The notes beneath the pieces were generated by a model. That model was not told where the DNA came from, ran no database searches, and saw nothing but the letters and a program-made list of their open reading frames with translations. A stretch of DNA of 6,933 nucleotides from the NCBI GenBank assembly GCA_002391555.1, contig DGFG01000042.1, positions 1,170-8,102 of the forward strand, read 5' to 3'. The translations under genes were made by a program, and so were the position numbers. Below are positions 1 to 6,933 of the stretch, piece after piece. The DNA is from Firmicutes bacterium UBA3906. GTDB lineage: Bacteria > Bacillota > Clostridia > Caldicoprobacterales > DTU083. Numbering within the stretch: the first letter of the stretch is position 1; every line of letters begins with the position of its first letter.

Positions 1-72
1 ATCCTTTTGTTTTGCTTATTATATAACACATATATGGGCAAGTTGCAAATTATAGTAGTCAAATTAGCTAGC
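1..72. other. AT-rich intergenic region downstream of addA
   Basis: The 72 bases after the addA stop are clearly richer in A and T than the coding sequence. I find no GC-rich hairpin followed by a T-run in the minus direction, so no intrinsic terminator is supported here. The only inverted pattern is a weak all-A/T stem (TATAT ... ATATA around GTGTT), which is not terminator-like. Transcription may continue into the next gene to the left, which is outside the window. No coding sequence of credible length starts here. Confidence 0.6.
18..48 (-). promoter_or_regulatory. Possible weak promoter pointing left, out of the window
   Basis: On the minus strand a perfect TATAAT (23-18) follows TTGCAA (48-43) at a spacing of 19 bases, longer than the usual 17. 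A second TTGACT (62-57) lies upstream but is not correctly spaced to this -10. In such AT-rich sequence a chance match is easy. It would serve a gene beyond the left edge, so its target cannot be seen. Confidence 0.22.
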
Positions 73-3000
73 CTATATATGTACAGCCCTATTAATATTA
101 AGTAGATACAGTATTTTTTCTCCTACGGGCCTATTTGTTAATTTTTCTAGTGCCTCAGCATATAGGTCAAGCTGTACCCTGTAATTGTTTACTACCCTGT
201 CTATATCGGCCTCATCAGCTATCCAGTCTGTCTTGTAGTCAACTAGAATCCATTTTCCGTCTTCTATAAAGCAGCAGTCAATAACCCCTTGGATTAAGAG
301 GTATTCACCCTCTATGGATAGGCCCTTTATGACCTCTCTAGCATCCTTTTTATAGTTAAAGGGGAGCTCCCGCCAAATTCGGTTAGCTGCTAGCATACGT
401 TTACCAGTCTGGCTTTTATAAAAGTATGTGATGATTTTTATGTCTGTGGCCCTTGCTTGCTCAGGAGTTATTAGCTCAAGGGCTGTCATTTCCTCTAGCT
501 GCTGCCTGATTTCTTCCTCGCTAGCAACCCGGCTTAGGTCCAAATGTTGCATAACAAAGTGGACAATAGAACCTAGCTCAGCGGCTGTAAACTGCTTTTT
601 ACTCTCTATAAAGGAAGGCTTGTTTACTAGGCTAGGCAGGTTGTAAAGGCTAGCATGGGTGTTTATCTTTTTTATCTCAGTTACTGTTAGCTTGGAAGGC
701 AGACTTGAGGCAGGCATATAGGGGTAGCTATAGGAAAAACGGTCCTCAATTAGCTTGCTGTAAGGGCCCTCCTCAATACTAGGATTAAATAAAAGGTCAC
801 TTAGCTCATCCCTTTGCCTGGCTAGGTCCCTTGCCTTGGCAGACAAATGGGTCCGGTTGTAGATATTTATTTTAAAGCTAGATGGCCCATCTGCCCCCTT
901 TAAAGTCTCATCCTCAAGTAGGCCAGAGCCTGCCACAAGGTCAGCTAGGCCCTTTCCATCCTTGTGTCTCATAAGCACAGGGCAAATCCAGTCAAGAAAA
1001 CAGCTTCCCCTAGATAGGCTATAGGGGCTTATCCTGCTAGCCCATTTTGCTACTGCACTCTCTAAGCTAGACACTGACCCTATTAGTATTAGCCTATCCT
1101 TGGGCCTTGTCATAGCTACATAAAGGATCCTCATCTCCTCAGCTAGGCCCTCTAGTCGGCTGGCCTGTTTTATGGCTGACTTTGCTATTGTGTCAAAGGT
1201 CTGCCTAGTTTCAGGGTTGGTGTACTTTGGCCCAAGGCCTAGGTCCTTATGTATCAAAAAGGCAGCATTTGACCCCCTCATATTAAACCTTTGGCCAAGT
1301 CCTGCTACTATGCAAATTGGGTATTCTAGTCCCTTGCTCTTGTGGATGCTCATGATCCTTACTACATTTTCATTTTCGCCTAGGGCCTTGGCCACTGTCA
1401 TATCCCCACTAGAAGCCCTTAGCTTGTCAATAAAATGGATAAAGCGGAAAAGCCCCTTTATGGAGGTCTGCTGGAACTGGCCTGCCCTGTCTAGGAGGAG
1501 CCTGAGGTTGGCCTGTCTTTGTAGGCCCCCTGGCATAGCTCCTACATAATAGTAGTAGCCTGAATCTAAGTAAAGCTTCCACAAAAAGTCCTCCATAGGC
1601 ATATATCTAGCACATTCTTGCCACTCATCTATCCGGTCTAAAAAGGCTCTGAGCTGTTTGGCAAGGCCATTGTCATTGGCTTCTATATAGGCTAGGATCG
1701 CCTCATAAAAGGTTTTTTCCCTGGTTTCGGTACGGATCTCTATTAGGTCCTTTACATCAAAGCCTGCAATAGGAGACCGAAGGACAGATAAAAGGGGTAT
1801 GTCCTGGCGCTTGTTATCAATTAGCTTTAAGAGATTTACTATTGTTTTTATCTCTAGGGCATCAAAGTAGCCTGTGTTTACATCAGCAAAGACTGGTATG
1901 CTGTTTTGAGTTAGGACCTCTTGAAATACAGGAGCCCTAGATACTGTACTTCTCATTAGTATCACTATATCCCGATATTCAACCTTTCTAAAGGCTCCCT
2001 TGTCTCCTATGGACCTATCATAGATTTGCTCCTCTAAGAGGTCCTTTATCCTATTGGCAGTAAAAAGGGCCTCTGCCTCAATATTGGACATATCCTCTAT
2101 TGTAGGATCAAGGTCAAGACCTTGGCTTGAGTCTTCATTTAGTTGGTTTTCTAGTAGGTTAAGTTCAATGCTTGTATCCTCTATGGGCTCAAAGCTACCG
2201 CCTACATAAAGGGCAGCATCCTCATCATAATCCATCTCACCAAAGTCAGTTGACATAATATTTTCAAATATATAGTTTACCCCGTCTAATATATGGGGCC
2301 GGCTCCTAAAGTTTTTATTTAGGTCTACCCGCTTATTTAGCTTGTCACCAGGCTTAAAGGTCTGGTACCTAGACAGGAATATGGTCGGATCAGCCAGCCT
2401 AAACCTGTAAATGCTTTGCTTTACATCCCCTACCATGAAAAGGTTGTCATCTCGGCTAATCCTACTAATTATAGTCTCTTGGACAATGTTACTGTCCTGG
2501 TACTCATCTATAAAGATATGGCTATAGGCCTGCCTTAGTTCACTGGCAACCTGGTCATTTGCCAGAATCCTTAAGGCATAATGCTCAAGATCATTAAAGT
2601 CTAGTATACCCTTTTCCCTTTTTTGGTCTTTAAAGATACTATCAAACTGGTCTACTAGCCTATATAGATAGGCCATGAAGGGGTAAAGTTCGTTTAGCTC
2701 GGCTGCGTAGGACTCCATATCATAGGCTAGGACCTCATCGCCTAGCTTGCCAATAGCCTTTTTTGCCCTATCCCTTATATCCTTGGCCTCTTTCTTTAGG
2801 TCCTCATCCGTTTCCTTGCTACACCTGCCTAGCCTTTTAAAGCTTATTTTCCTATAGGCCTGGATTGTGGCCCCTAGGCCTTGGTTTTTAAGTAGGTCTA
2901 GGATTTTGTCTAGCTGGTCTATGTCACTTAAAATAGCTTCCTGATAGCCCTCTGGTCCATTAGCTAGCTGGCAAATCCTTAGACTATCCCTCAAGCTATC

Positions 3001-3675
3001 TAAGATACCCTTTATCTCTAAGCTAAGTTGGTCCCTCAAGGCCAGGCACCAGGGGCTTGACTCCATCTGGTCAGGCGGCAGGGAAAAGTCCTCCACCCTG
3101 TCCTTTAACCATTTGAGGGGCTCTGGCTTGCTTTGGATAAAGCCGTATATGGATAGGACTAGATTTCTTAGGTCATCATCGCCCTTGTTACCAGAAAACC
3201 TCTCTATAAGGCCAAAAAAGGTGGGGTCAGCCTTTTCGTATTCCTCCTCAAAGAGCTCTTCTAATAGCTCAAGCTTTATAAGGCTAATCTCTGTTTCATC
3301 CCCTATGCGAAAGCCTGGGTCTAGGTCGATCACATAAAAATACCTACGGATTACACGGATACAAAAGGAATGAAGGGTGCTAATAGAGGCAGAGGGTAAT
3401 AGGTTCATCTGCTGCCTTAGATGGCTAGGGTCACCTTGACCCTCTTCTAAGGCCTGTGCCAAGGCATTACCTATCCTCTCCCTCATCTCGCCGGCTGCTG
3501 CATTTGTAAAGGTTACCACCAGGAGCTTGTCTATGCTAACCTTGTCCCTTATGATTAGCTGTAGTATCCGCTCTACCAAGACAGCGGTTTTACCTGAGCC
3601 GGCTGCTGCAGCTACCAGTAGATTAGAGCCCCTAGAGTCGATTGCTTCCTGTTGCTCTTTAGTCCATTTAGGCAT
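73..3675 (-). CDS. addA: AddA, ATP-dependent helicase/nuclease subunit A
   Basis: AddA is the motor subunit of AddAB: a 3'-5' superfamily 1A (UvrD/RecB-like) helicase with a C-terminal nuclease, acting in the cytoplasm on broken DNA ends to make 3' tails for RecA. The 1200 residues match the family's usual length. Motifs in order: Q motif WTKEQQEAI (4-12); Walker A AAAAGSGKT (22-30, Lys29); motif Ia VVTFTNAAAGEM (53-64); STLHSFC (99-105); Walker B DEYQD (390-394); motif III GDVKQSIYRFR (416-426); motif IV LNKNFRSR (452-459); motif V IMSIHKSKGLEYP (774-786); motif VI EEMRILYVAMTRPKDRL (846-862). The nuclease follows with His1039 (GSIVHFVMQHLD), Asp1133 (QGVID), Asp1146 and Lys1148 (VDYKTD), Tyr1165, Gln1168 and Tyr1172. 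All key residues are present, so both activities should be intact. The ATG is chosen because a strong Shine-Dalgarno lies 7 bases upstream and the N-terminus fits the family. It ends in TAG. Probably cotranscribed with addB; no separate promoter was seen. Confidence 0.98.
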   Translation of the reverse strand: MPKWTKEQQEAIDSRGSNLLVAAAAGSGKTAVLVERILQLIIRDKVSIDKLLVVTFTNAAAGEMRERIGNALAQALEEGQGDPSHLRQQMNLLPSASISTLHSFCIRVIRRYFYVIDLDPGFRIGDETEISLIKLELLEELFEEEYEKADPTFFGLIERFSGNKGDDDLRNLVLSIYGFIQSKPEPLKWLKDRVEDFSLPPDQMESSPWCLALRDQLSLEIKGILDSLRDSLRICQLANGPEGYQEAILSDIDQLDKILDLLKNQGLGATIQAYRKISFKRLGRCSKETDEDLKKEAKDIRDRAKKAIGKLGDEVLAYDMESYAAELNELYPFMAYLYRLVDQFDSIFKDQKREKGILDFNDLEHYALRILANDQVASELRQAYSHIFIDEYQDSNIVQETIISRISRDDNLFMVGDVKQSIYRFRLADPTIFLSRYQTFKPGDKLNKRVDLNKNFRSRPHILDGVNYIFENIMSTDFGEMDYDEDAALYVGGSFEPIEDTSIELNLLENQLNEDSSQGLDLDPTIEDMSNIEAEALFTANRIKDLLEEQIYDRSIGDKGAFRKVEYRDIVILMRSTVSRAPVFQEVLTQNSIPVFADVNTGYFDALEIKTIVNLLKLIDNKRQDIPLLSVLRSPIAGFDVKDLIEIRTETREKTFYEAILAYIEANDNGLAKQLRAFLDRIDEWQECARYMPMEDFLWKLYLDSGYYYYVGAMPGGLQRQANLRLLLDRAGQFQQTSIKGLFRFIHFIDKLRASSGDMTVAKALGENENVVRIMSIHKSKGLEYPICIVAGLGQRFNMRGSNAAFLIHKDLGLGPKYTNPETRQTFDTIAKSAIKQASRLEGLAEEMRILYVAMTRPKDRLILIGSVSSLESAVAKWASRISPYSLSRGSCFLDWICPVLMRHKDGKGLADLVAGSGLLEDETLKGADGPSSFKINIYNRTHLSAKARDLARQRDELSDLLFNPSIEEGPYSKLIEDRFSYSYPYMPASSLPSKLTVTEIKKINTHASLYNLPSLVNKPSFIESKKQFTAAELGSIVHFVMQHLDLSRVASEEEIRQQLEEMTALELITPEQARATDIKIITYFYKSQTGKRMLAANRIWRELPFNYKKDAREVIKGLSIEGEYLLIQGVIDCCFIEDGKWILVDYKTDWIADEADIDRVVNNYRVQLDLYAEALEKLTNRPVGEKILYLLNINRAVHI

Positions 3676-6600
3676 TGTCTTGCTCCCCTTTCCCTGGCAT
3701 AAGCTTTTCTAATATATCCTCCTTTTTAACAGTAGGAATATTTCTATACTTGTTTTCATCCAGGCTTGCGTCAAACTGGCAAATACCTGAGTATTCACAA
3801 TAGGTGCAGGCAGACCTGTTTCCCTTTTTTATAGGCTCGATTTTTATCTGACCCTTTATTATCTCGGTCCCTATCTGACCAATCAGACCTTTTACATGGG
3901 ATAAAAGGCCCATAAACTCTTGCTCATCAAGAACAGAGGAGGAGGCAGTTACAGACCCGTCCTTTTTAAGGCCAAGGGGCAAGACCTCCGATGCTCCCTG
4001 GATATCCTTGTCCATCTTCCTTATGATATTTACATCATTAAGAACCAGGCCCTTTAGCCTCAGAGTCTTTTTGATTTCCTTTTCCACCAGTTCTACTGCC
4101 TTTTCCCTAGTATTTATAAGGGGGTCATCTATCTTGAAATAGAATATCCCACCTGGCCTAGCCTGGCCCTTTATTTTCTTTTGGTATTCATTTAGTAGGG
4201 CCTCTAGATAAACAAGCAGCTGTAGCTTTAAGCCGAAATAGGCCTCGGACAGGTCAAAGGCATTGGAGCCTGACTTGTAATCTATTACATTTATATAGAT
4301 ATCCTGGTCCTCTTCATAGATATCAGCCCTGTCTATCTGGCCTTCTAGTAGCAATTTCTCCCCATTTTCCAGCTCTATCTCAATTGGGGGAAAGCTAGCA
4401 TTTTCGCCAAAGGAAATCTCCTGGCCTATGGGCTCAAAGCTAGACCTGCGGATATGGTCAGTCAATAGCCATATAGCCCTATGGCTAACTCGTTTTAATC
4501 GGTTTGACAGGTACTTATAGCGGTTTGTGCTAAGCAGGACCCCATTATTATAGGTGGGCAAGATATCATCCATAACATCCTCTAATATGGCATGACACTG
4601 GTCATCCTCTAGGTCCCTCCAGCACAGTCCCTCTTTGTTTAATTTGTTTATAAATTCCTCTATAGACTGGTGAAAAACTAGGCCCATATCAAAGGCTTCA
4701 ATGGAAAAGGTCCTCCGGTCCCTAGGCCTTAGGCCATACCTAACAAAGTGGGCAAAGGGGCAGGACACATATTTTTCTAGCCTGGTAATAGAGGCTTTTA
4801 TAGGTCTTTGGTAGAGCCTTTCAGAAAACCTTTGACCCACGGGCTCTTCTTGGTTGTGGTGAAAGAGGCCATCTAGCATTAGCTTGCGTCTTGAATCCCA
4901 GTCCCTATTGTGGAAATACCATTTGTATACGTCCTGCCATAGGTCATGGGCCTGGCCACCATCTGCTAGAGTCCGCATCCTTTCAACCATGTATTTATAG
5001 CTGCTATTGGGTAGTGATACTAGCTTTAGCTCACTGGCCTCGTCCCTTATTATATCGCTTTTGACCTCTAAGCCTTTGAATAGTTTTCTCATCCTATCAA
5101 CTAGAATAGATGGCCTTAGGGCACTGCCCTCTATATTGGCTAGGGAGTAGCTGATATAGAGGTAGTCACTTGGCTTTGAAAAGGCCGTGTAGATACTAAA
5201 CTTTTCATTAGAGGCCATAAGCAAGCTACTGCTAGCTAGCTCAATCCCGCTGGCTTTGAGGATTTCGACTTCTTCATCATCTATGAGGCCTCCCCCCTGC
5301 TGGATGGAGGGTAAGACACCATCGTTACAGCCTATTACGAACAAGCCCTTTATGTCCTTTACCTTTGATCTTTTTATGTCACCAACTAGGACCTGGTCTA
5401 AGGTAGTTGGAATAATGCCAAGCTTTAATGAAGAAAAGCCTGCCTCTAGTATCCGGCTAAAGCTAGCTATGCTGACCCTATGGCTACCCAAGATCTCAAC
5501 TAGCTGGTCTAGGACCTCCAAAACAATATTCCAGATCTGTGCATTTTCATCTACCTGGTCTAGCATTCCAGCCCTTCTAAGGTCCTCTATCCAGGCCTCT
5601 AGTTTTTCCTTTAGCTTAATATCCTCTAGAAACTGGTATAGGGCCTTTACCATACCCTCTACTGTCTTTTTTTCCTTTAGGTTTTTAGCTAGCCTTTTAA
5701 AAGGACCGATAAAGGCCTCCCTAAAGGCGTTTAGGTCATCTAGGGGATAGCTATCCTCCCCCTTGTCAAAGGGGTCCTGCCAGCCCTTGCCCCTGATGCC
5801 AAACTCAAGGCAGTAGTTTTCAAGTAGCTCTATCTCATCGGTTGTAAGGCCTGAAAAGCCAGTTTTTAAGTATTTAAATACATCTTCGTACCTATAGCCC
5901 CGCTCAATAATGCCAAGGCTAACTAAGAGGCAGTCAACTATGGGGTTATTTATAACCTCTCTTTTTTCGTCTAAAAAGTATGGGATGCCATACTCGACAA
6001 AGACCCTTTTAATAATTGAGCCATAGCTAGCTAAATCACCAACTACAACTGCCATTTCATTAAAGCGCCAGCCCCTTTCGCGGACTGCAGCTATTATCTT
6101 TATGGCTAGGGCCTCTACCTCAGATAGGAGGTTGCTTGCAGCAAAAAGCTCAAGGTTTTTAGGCTCTTGCCTGTATTGGCTGTAGGGATACTGGTATAGC
6201 TCACGCTCTAAAAAGCTAAGCTCTGCAGCCTTGCTTGTAGCCAATCCCTCCATATGATCTGTAGCCGATTGGCCCCTGTGACTTAGGTGGTCGAAATGCT
6301 CCTTAAAGGCATTTTCCCTGGCCATCCTCCTAATCCTAGCCAAGGACAGGGCATGGGTGGCAAATATATCCTGGTCACTAGCCTGGTCCTCTAAGGACCC
6401 TATAGTAAAGGTAATGCTGACCTGGTCTGCTAGGCTTGTGAGCTTTTCAATAACCCTTATGGTCTGGGGGGCAAAGTAGTCAAAGCCATCCATCCATACC
6501 CTCGCACCACGCAAAAAGAGAGCCTTGTCCATCCTTTCTATAAGCAGGTTTACTGCATCCTCTGAGTCAAGATACCTACCCTCTAGGTAATCATTAAAGG

Positions 6601-6933
6601 CAGAGTAAATCCTTGCAATATCCTTTAGCTTCATAGGCAATAGGCCTGCATCCTCTTTTGCCTCTGCTACTTCAAGTAGCTGGTCAGGCCTAATATCATG
6701 CTTTTTAAGGTCGCTTAATAGGTCACTTATTTTTTCTATAAAGCCCTTTTGATTTGATACAGTTTGGTATATGGTAAGCTGATCCTTTATGTCATCTAAG
6801 ATCTTTCTAAGGACCATATGCCTACCCTGCTCATTGATATGGGTCCGGGTAAGGCCGCCCGCCTCATTAAAGACCTTGTGGGACAGTCTTGACAGGCTAA
6901 GGACTTCAATATTTAATAGGCCTGCTAGCCCTA
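3668..6933 (-). CDS. addB: AddB, ATP-dependent helicase/nuclease subunit B (5' end beyond window)
   Basis: AddB is the Chi-scanning and second nuclease subunit of the AddAB complex, which unwinds and resects double-strand DNA ends. The frame is open to the right edge: an ATG at 6815-6817 is internal, because the 38 codons before it read as typical AddB (NIEVLSLSRLSHKVFNEAGG, then LTRTHINEQGRHMVLRKIL). 1087 residues are visible; by recalled alignment to Bacillus subtilis AddB (about 1166 aa) some 55 are missing, including the Walker A region. Numbering from the first complete codon, the Fe-S ligands are Cys724 (VSCPFAHF) and Cys1042, Cys1045 and Cys1051 (ACTYCEYSGIC), the one-plus-three spacing known for AddB. 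RecB-family nuclease residues are His754 (GLVFHQSIEEF), Asp867 (GQIDRAD), Asp884 and Lys886 (VIDYKSG), Gln904 and Tyr908 (LQLLVY). No frameshift is seen. It ends in TAA, overlapping addA by 8 bases. The family assignment is very secure; the true start cannot be placed. Confidence 0.97.
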   Translation of the reverse strand, partial: GLAGLLNIEVLSLSRLSHKVFNEAGGLTRTHINEQGRHMVLRKILDDIKDQLTIYQTVSNQKGFIEKISDLLSDLKKHDIRPDQLLEVAEAKEDAGLLPMKLKDIARIYSAFNDYLEGRYLDSEDAVNLLIERMDKALFLRGARVWMDGFDYFAPQTIRVIEKLTSLADQVSITFTIGSLEDQASDQDIFATHALSLARIRRMARENAFKEHFDHLSHRGQSATDHMEGLATSKAAELSFLERELYQYPYSQYRQEPKNLELFAASNLLSEVEALAIKIIAAVRERGWRFNEMAVVVGDLASYGSIIKRVFVEYGIPYFLDEKREVINNPIVDCLLVSLGIIERGYRYEDVFKYLKTGFSGLTTDEIELLENYCLEFGIRGKGWQDPFDKGEDSYPLDDLNAFREAFIGPFKRLAKNLKEKKTVEGMVKALYQFLEDIKLKEKLEAWIEDLRRAGMLDQVDENAQIWNIVLEVLDQLVEILGSHRVSIASFSRILEAGFSSLKLGIIPTTLDQVLVGDIKRSKVKDIKGLFVIGCNDGVLPSIQQGGGLIDDEEVEILKASGIELASSSLLMASNEKFSIYTAFSKPSDYLYISYSLANIEGSALRPSILVDRMRKLFKGLEVKSDIIRDEASELKLVSLPNSSYKYMVERMRTLADGGQAHDLWQDVYKWYFHNRDWDSRRKLMLDGLFHHNQEEPVGQRFSERLYQRPIKASITRLEKYVSCPFAHFVRYGLRPRDRRTFSIEAFDMGLVFHQSIEEFINKLNKEGLCWRDLEDDQCHAILEDVMDDILPTYNNGVLLSTNRYKYLSNRLKRVSHRAIWLLTDHIRRSSFEPIGQEISFGENASFPPIEIELENGEKLLLEGQIDRADIYEEDQDIYINVIDYKSGSNAFDLSEAYFGLKLQLLVYLEALLNEYQKKIKGQARPGGIFYFKIDDPLINTREKAVELVEKEIKKTLRLKGLVLNDVNIIRKMDKDIQGASEVLPLGLKKDGSVTASSSVLDEQEFMGLLSHVKGLIGQIGTEIIKGQIKIEPIKKGNRSACTYCEYSGICQFDASLDENKYRNIPTVKKEDILEKLMPGKGEQDNA
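3683..3690 (-). promoter_or_regulatory. Ribosome binding site of addA, inside the addB coding sequence
   Basis: The minus strand reads AAGGGGAG, then 7 bases, then the addA ATG (3675-3673). The purine-rich core GGGGAG (3688-3683) sits at a good Shine-Dalgarno distance and fixes the addA start. It lies within the last codons of addB, whose TAA stop (3670-3668) falls just after the addA ATG. The overlap is the 8 bases ATGCCTAA. This arrangement fits translational coupling (inference). Confidence 0.8.

Noticed and set aside
491..560. The acidic stretch in AddA (around residues 498-535) as a possible insertion or extra domain
   Set aside because: AddA proteins commonly have a variable acidic linker at this point before the second helicase half; total length is normal.
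428..646. A 72-codon plus-strand open frame opposite the AddA nuclease region
   Set aside because: The sense strand carries conserved nuclease motifs; the antisense product is low-complexity Ser/Cys-rich with no recognisable domain.
1172..1549. A 125-codon plus-strand open frame opposite addA
   Set aside because: It is a shadow of the motif V and neighbouring helicase region of AddA. Its hydrophobic stretches reflect antisense of charged codons and not a membrane protein.
3113..3712. Two short plus-strand open frames (3113-3337 and 3527-3712), the second crossing the addA/addB junction
   Set aside because: Both lie opposite conserved AddA N-terminal sequence including the Walker A motif, and neither resembles a known protein.
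580..4525. Scattered AGCGG pentamers, the Bacillus subtilis Chi sequence
   Set aside because: A five-base motif is expected by chance at this number, occurs on both strands, and Chi is lineage-specific.
5256..5750. A 164-codon open frame on the plus strand inside addB
   Set aside because: It is antisense to well-conserved AddB sequence, is Ser-rich as expected of a reverse-strand reading, matches no family I recognise, and no ribosome site was noted.
2551..6690. The hexamer CTGGTC on the plus strand (GACCAG on the coding strand), seen about 13 times, with no reverse-orientation copy noticed; considered as a Chi-like site
   Set aside because: The four copies I checked are all in-frame GAC CAG codons for Asp-Gln, a dipeptide that is common in both proteins. 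The skew is explained by coding, and one locus cannot establish a Chi sequence.

Overview
The window is most of one operon on the minus strand of a bacterial chromosome. It holds addB, which runs off the right edge, and addA, which is complete. Together they encode the AddAB helicase-nuclease, the RecBCD-type machine that processes double-strand DNA ends for recombinational repair in most Bacillota. The protein sequences, base composition in the low-to-mid 40s percent GC (sampled by eye) and the addB-addA gene order all suggest a Gram-positive anaerobe of the Clostridia/Tissierellia kind. I cannot name a genus. Codon choice is distinctive: Arg is often AGG, ATA and CTA are common, and the tetranucleotide CTAG is unusually frequent.

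Layout, in the direction of transcription (right to left): 6933-3668 is addB, open from the window edge. It lacks roughly the first 55 residues, including the Walker A region. Its four Fe-S cysteines and its nuclease motifs are present. addB overlaps addA by 8 bases (3668-3675), and the addA ribosome binding site lies inside the addB coding sequence at 3683-3690. 3675-73 is addA, with all the expected SF1A helicase motifs and a C-terminal RecB-family nuclease. 1-72 is AT-rich intergenic sequence with no clear terminator and only a weak promoter-like pattern.

How the genes work together: AddA is the motor (3'-5' translocase) with one nuclease, and AddB carries the inactivated helicase fold that scans for Chi plus a second nuclease stabilised by an iron-sulphur cluster. 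The short overlap fits translational coupling of two subunits that act as a 1:1 heterodimer. I saw no mobile element, CRISPR array, RNA gene, frameshift or novel system. This is an ordinary core-genome locus. The most notable signal is compositional, namely the CTAG excess.
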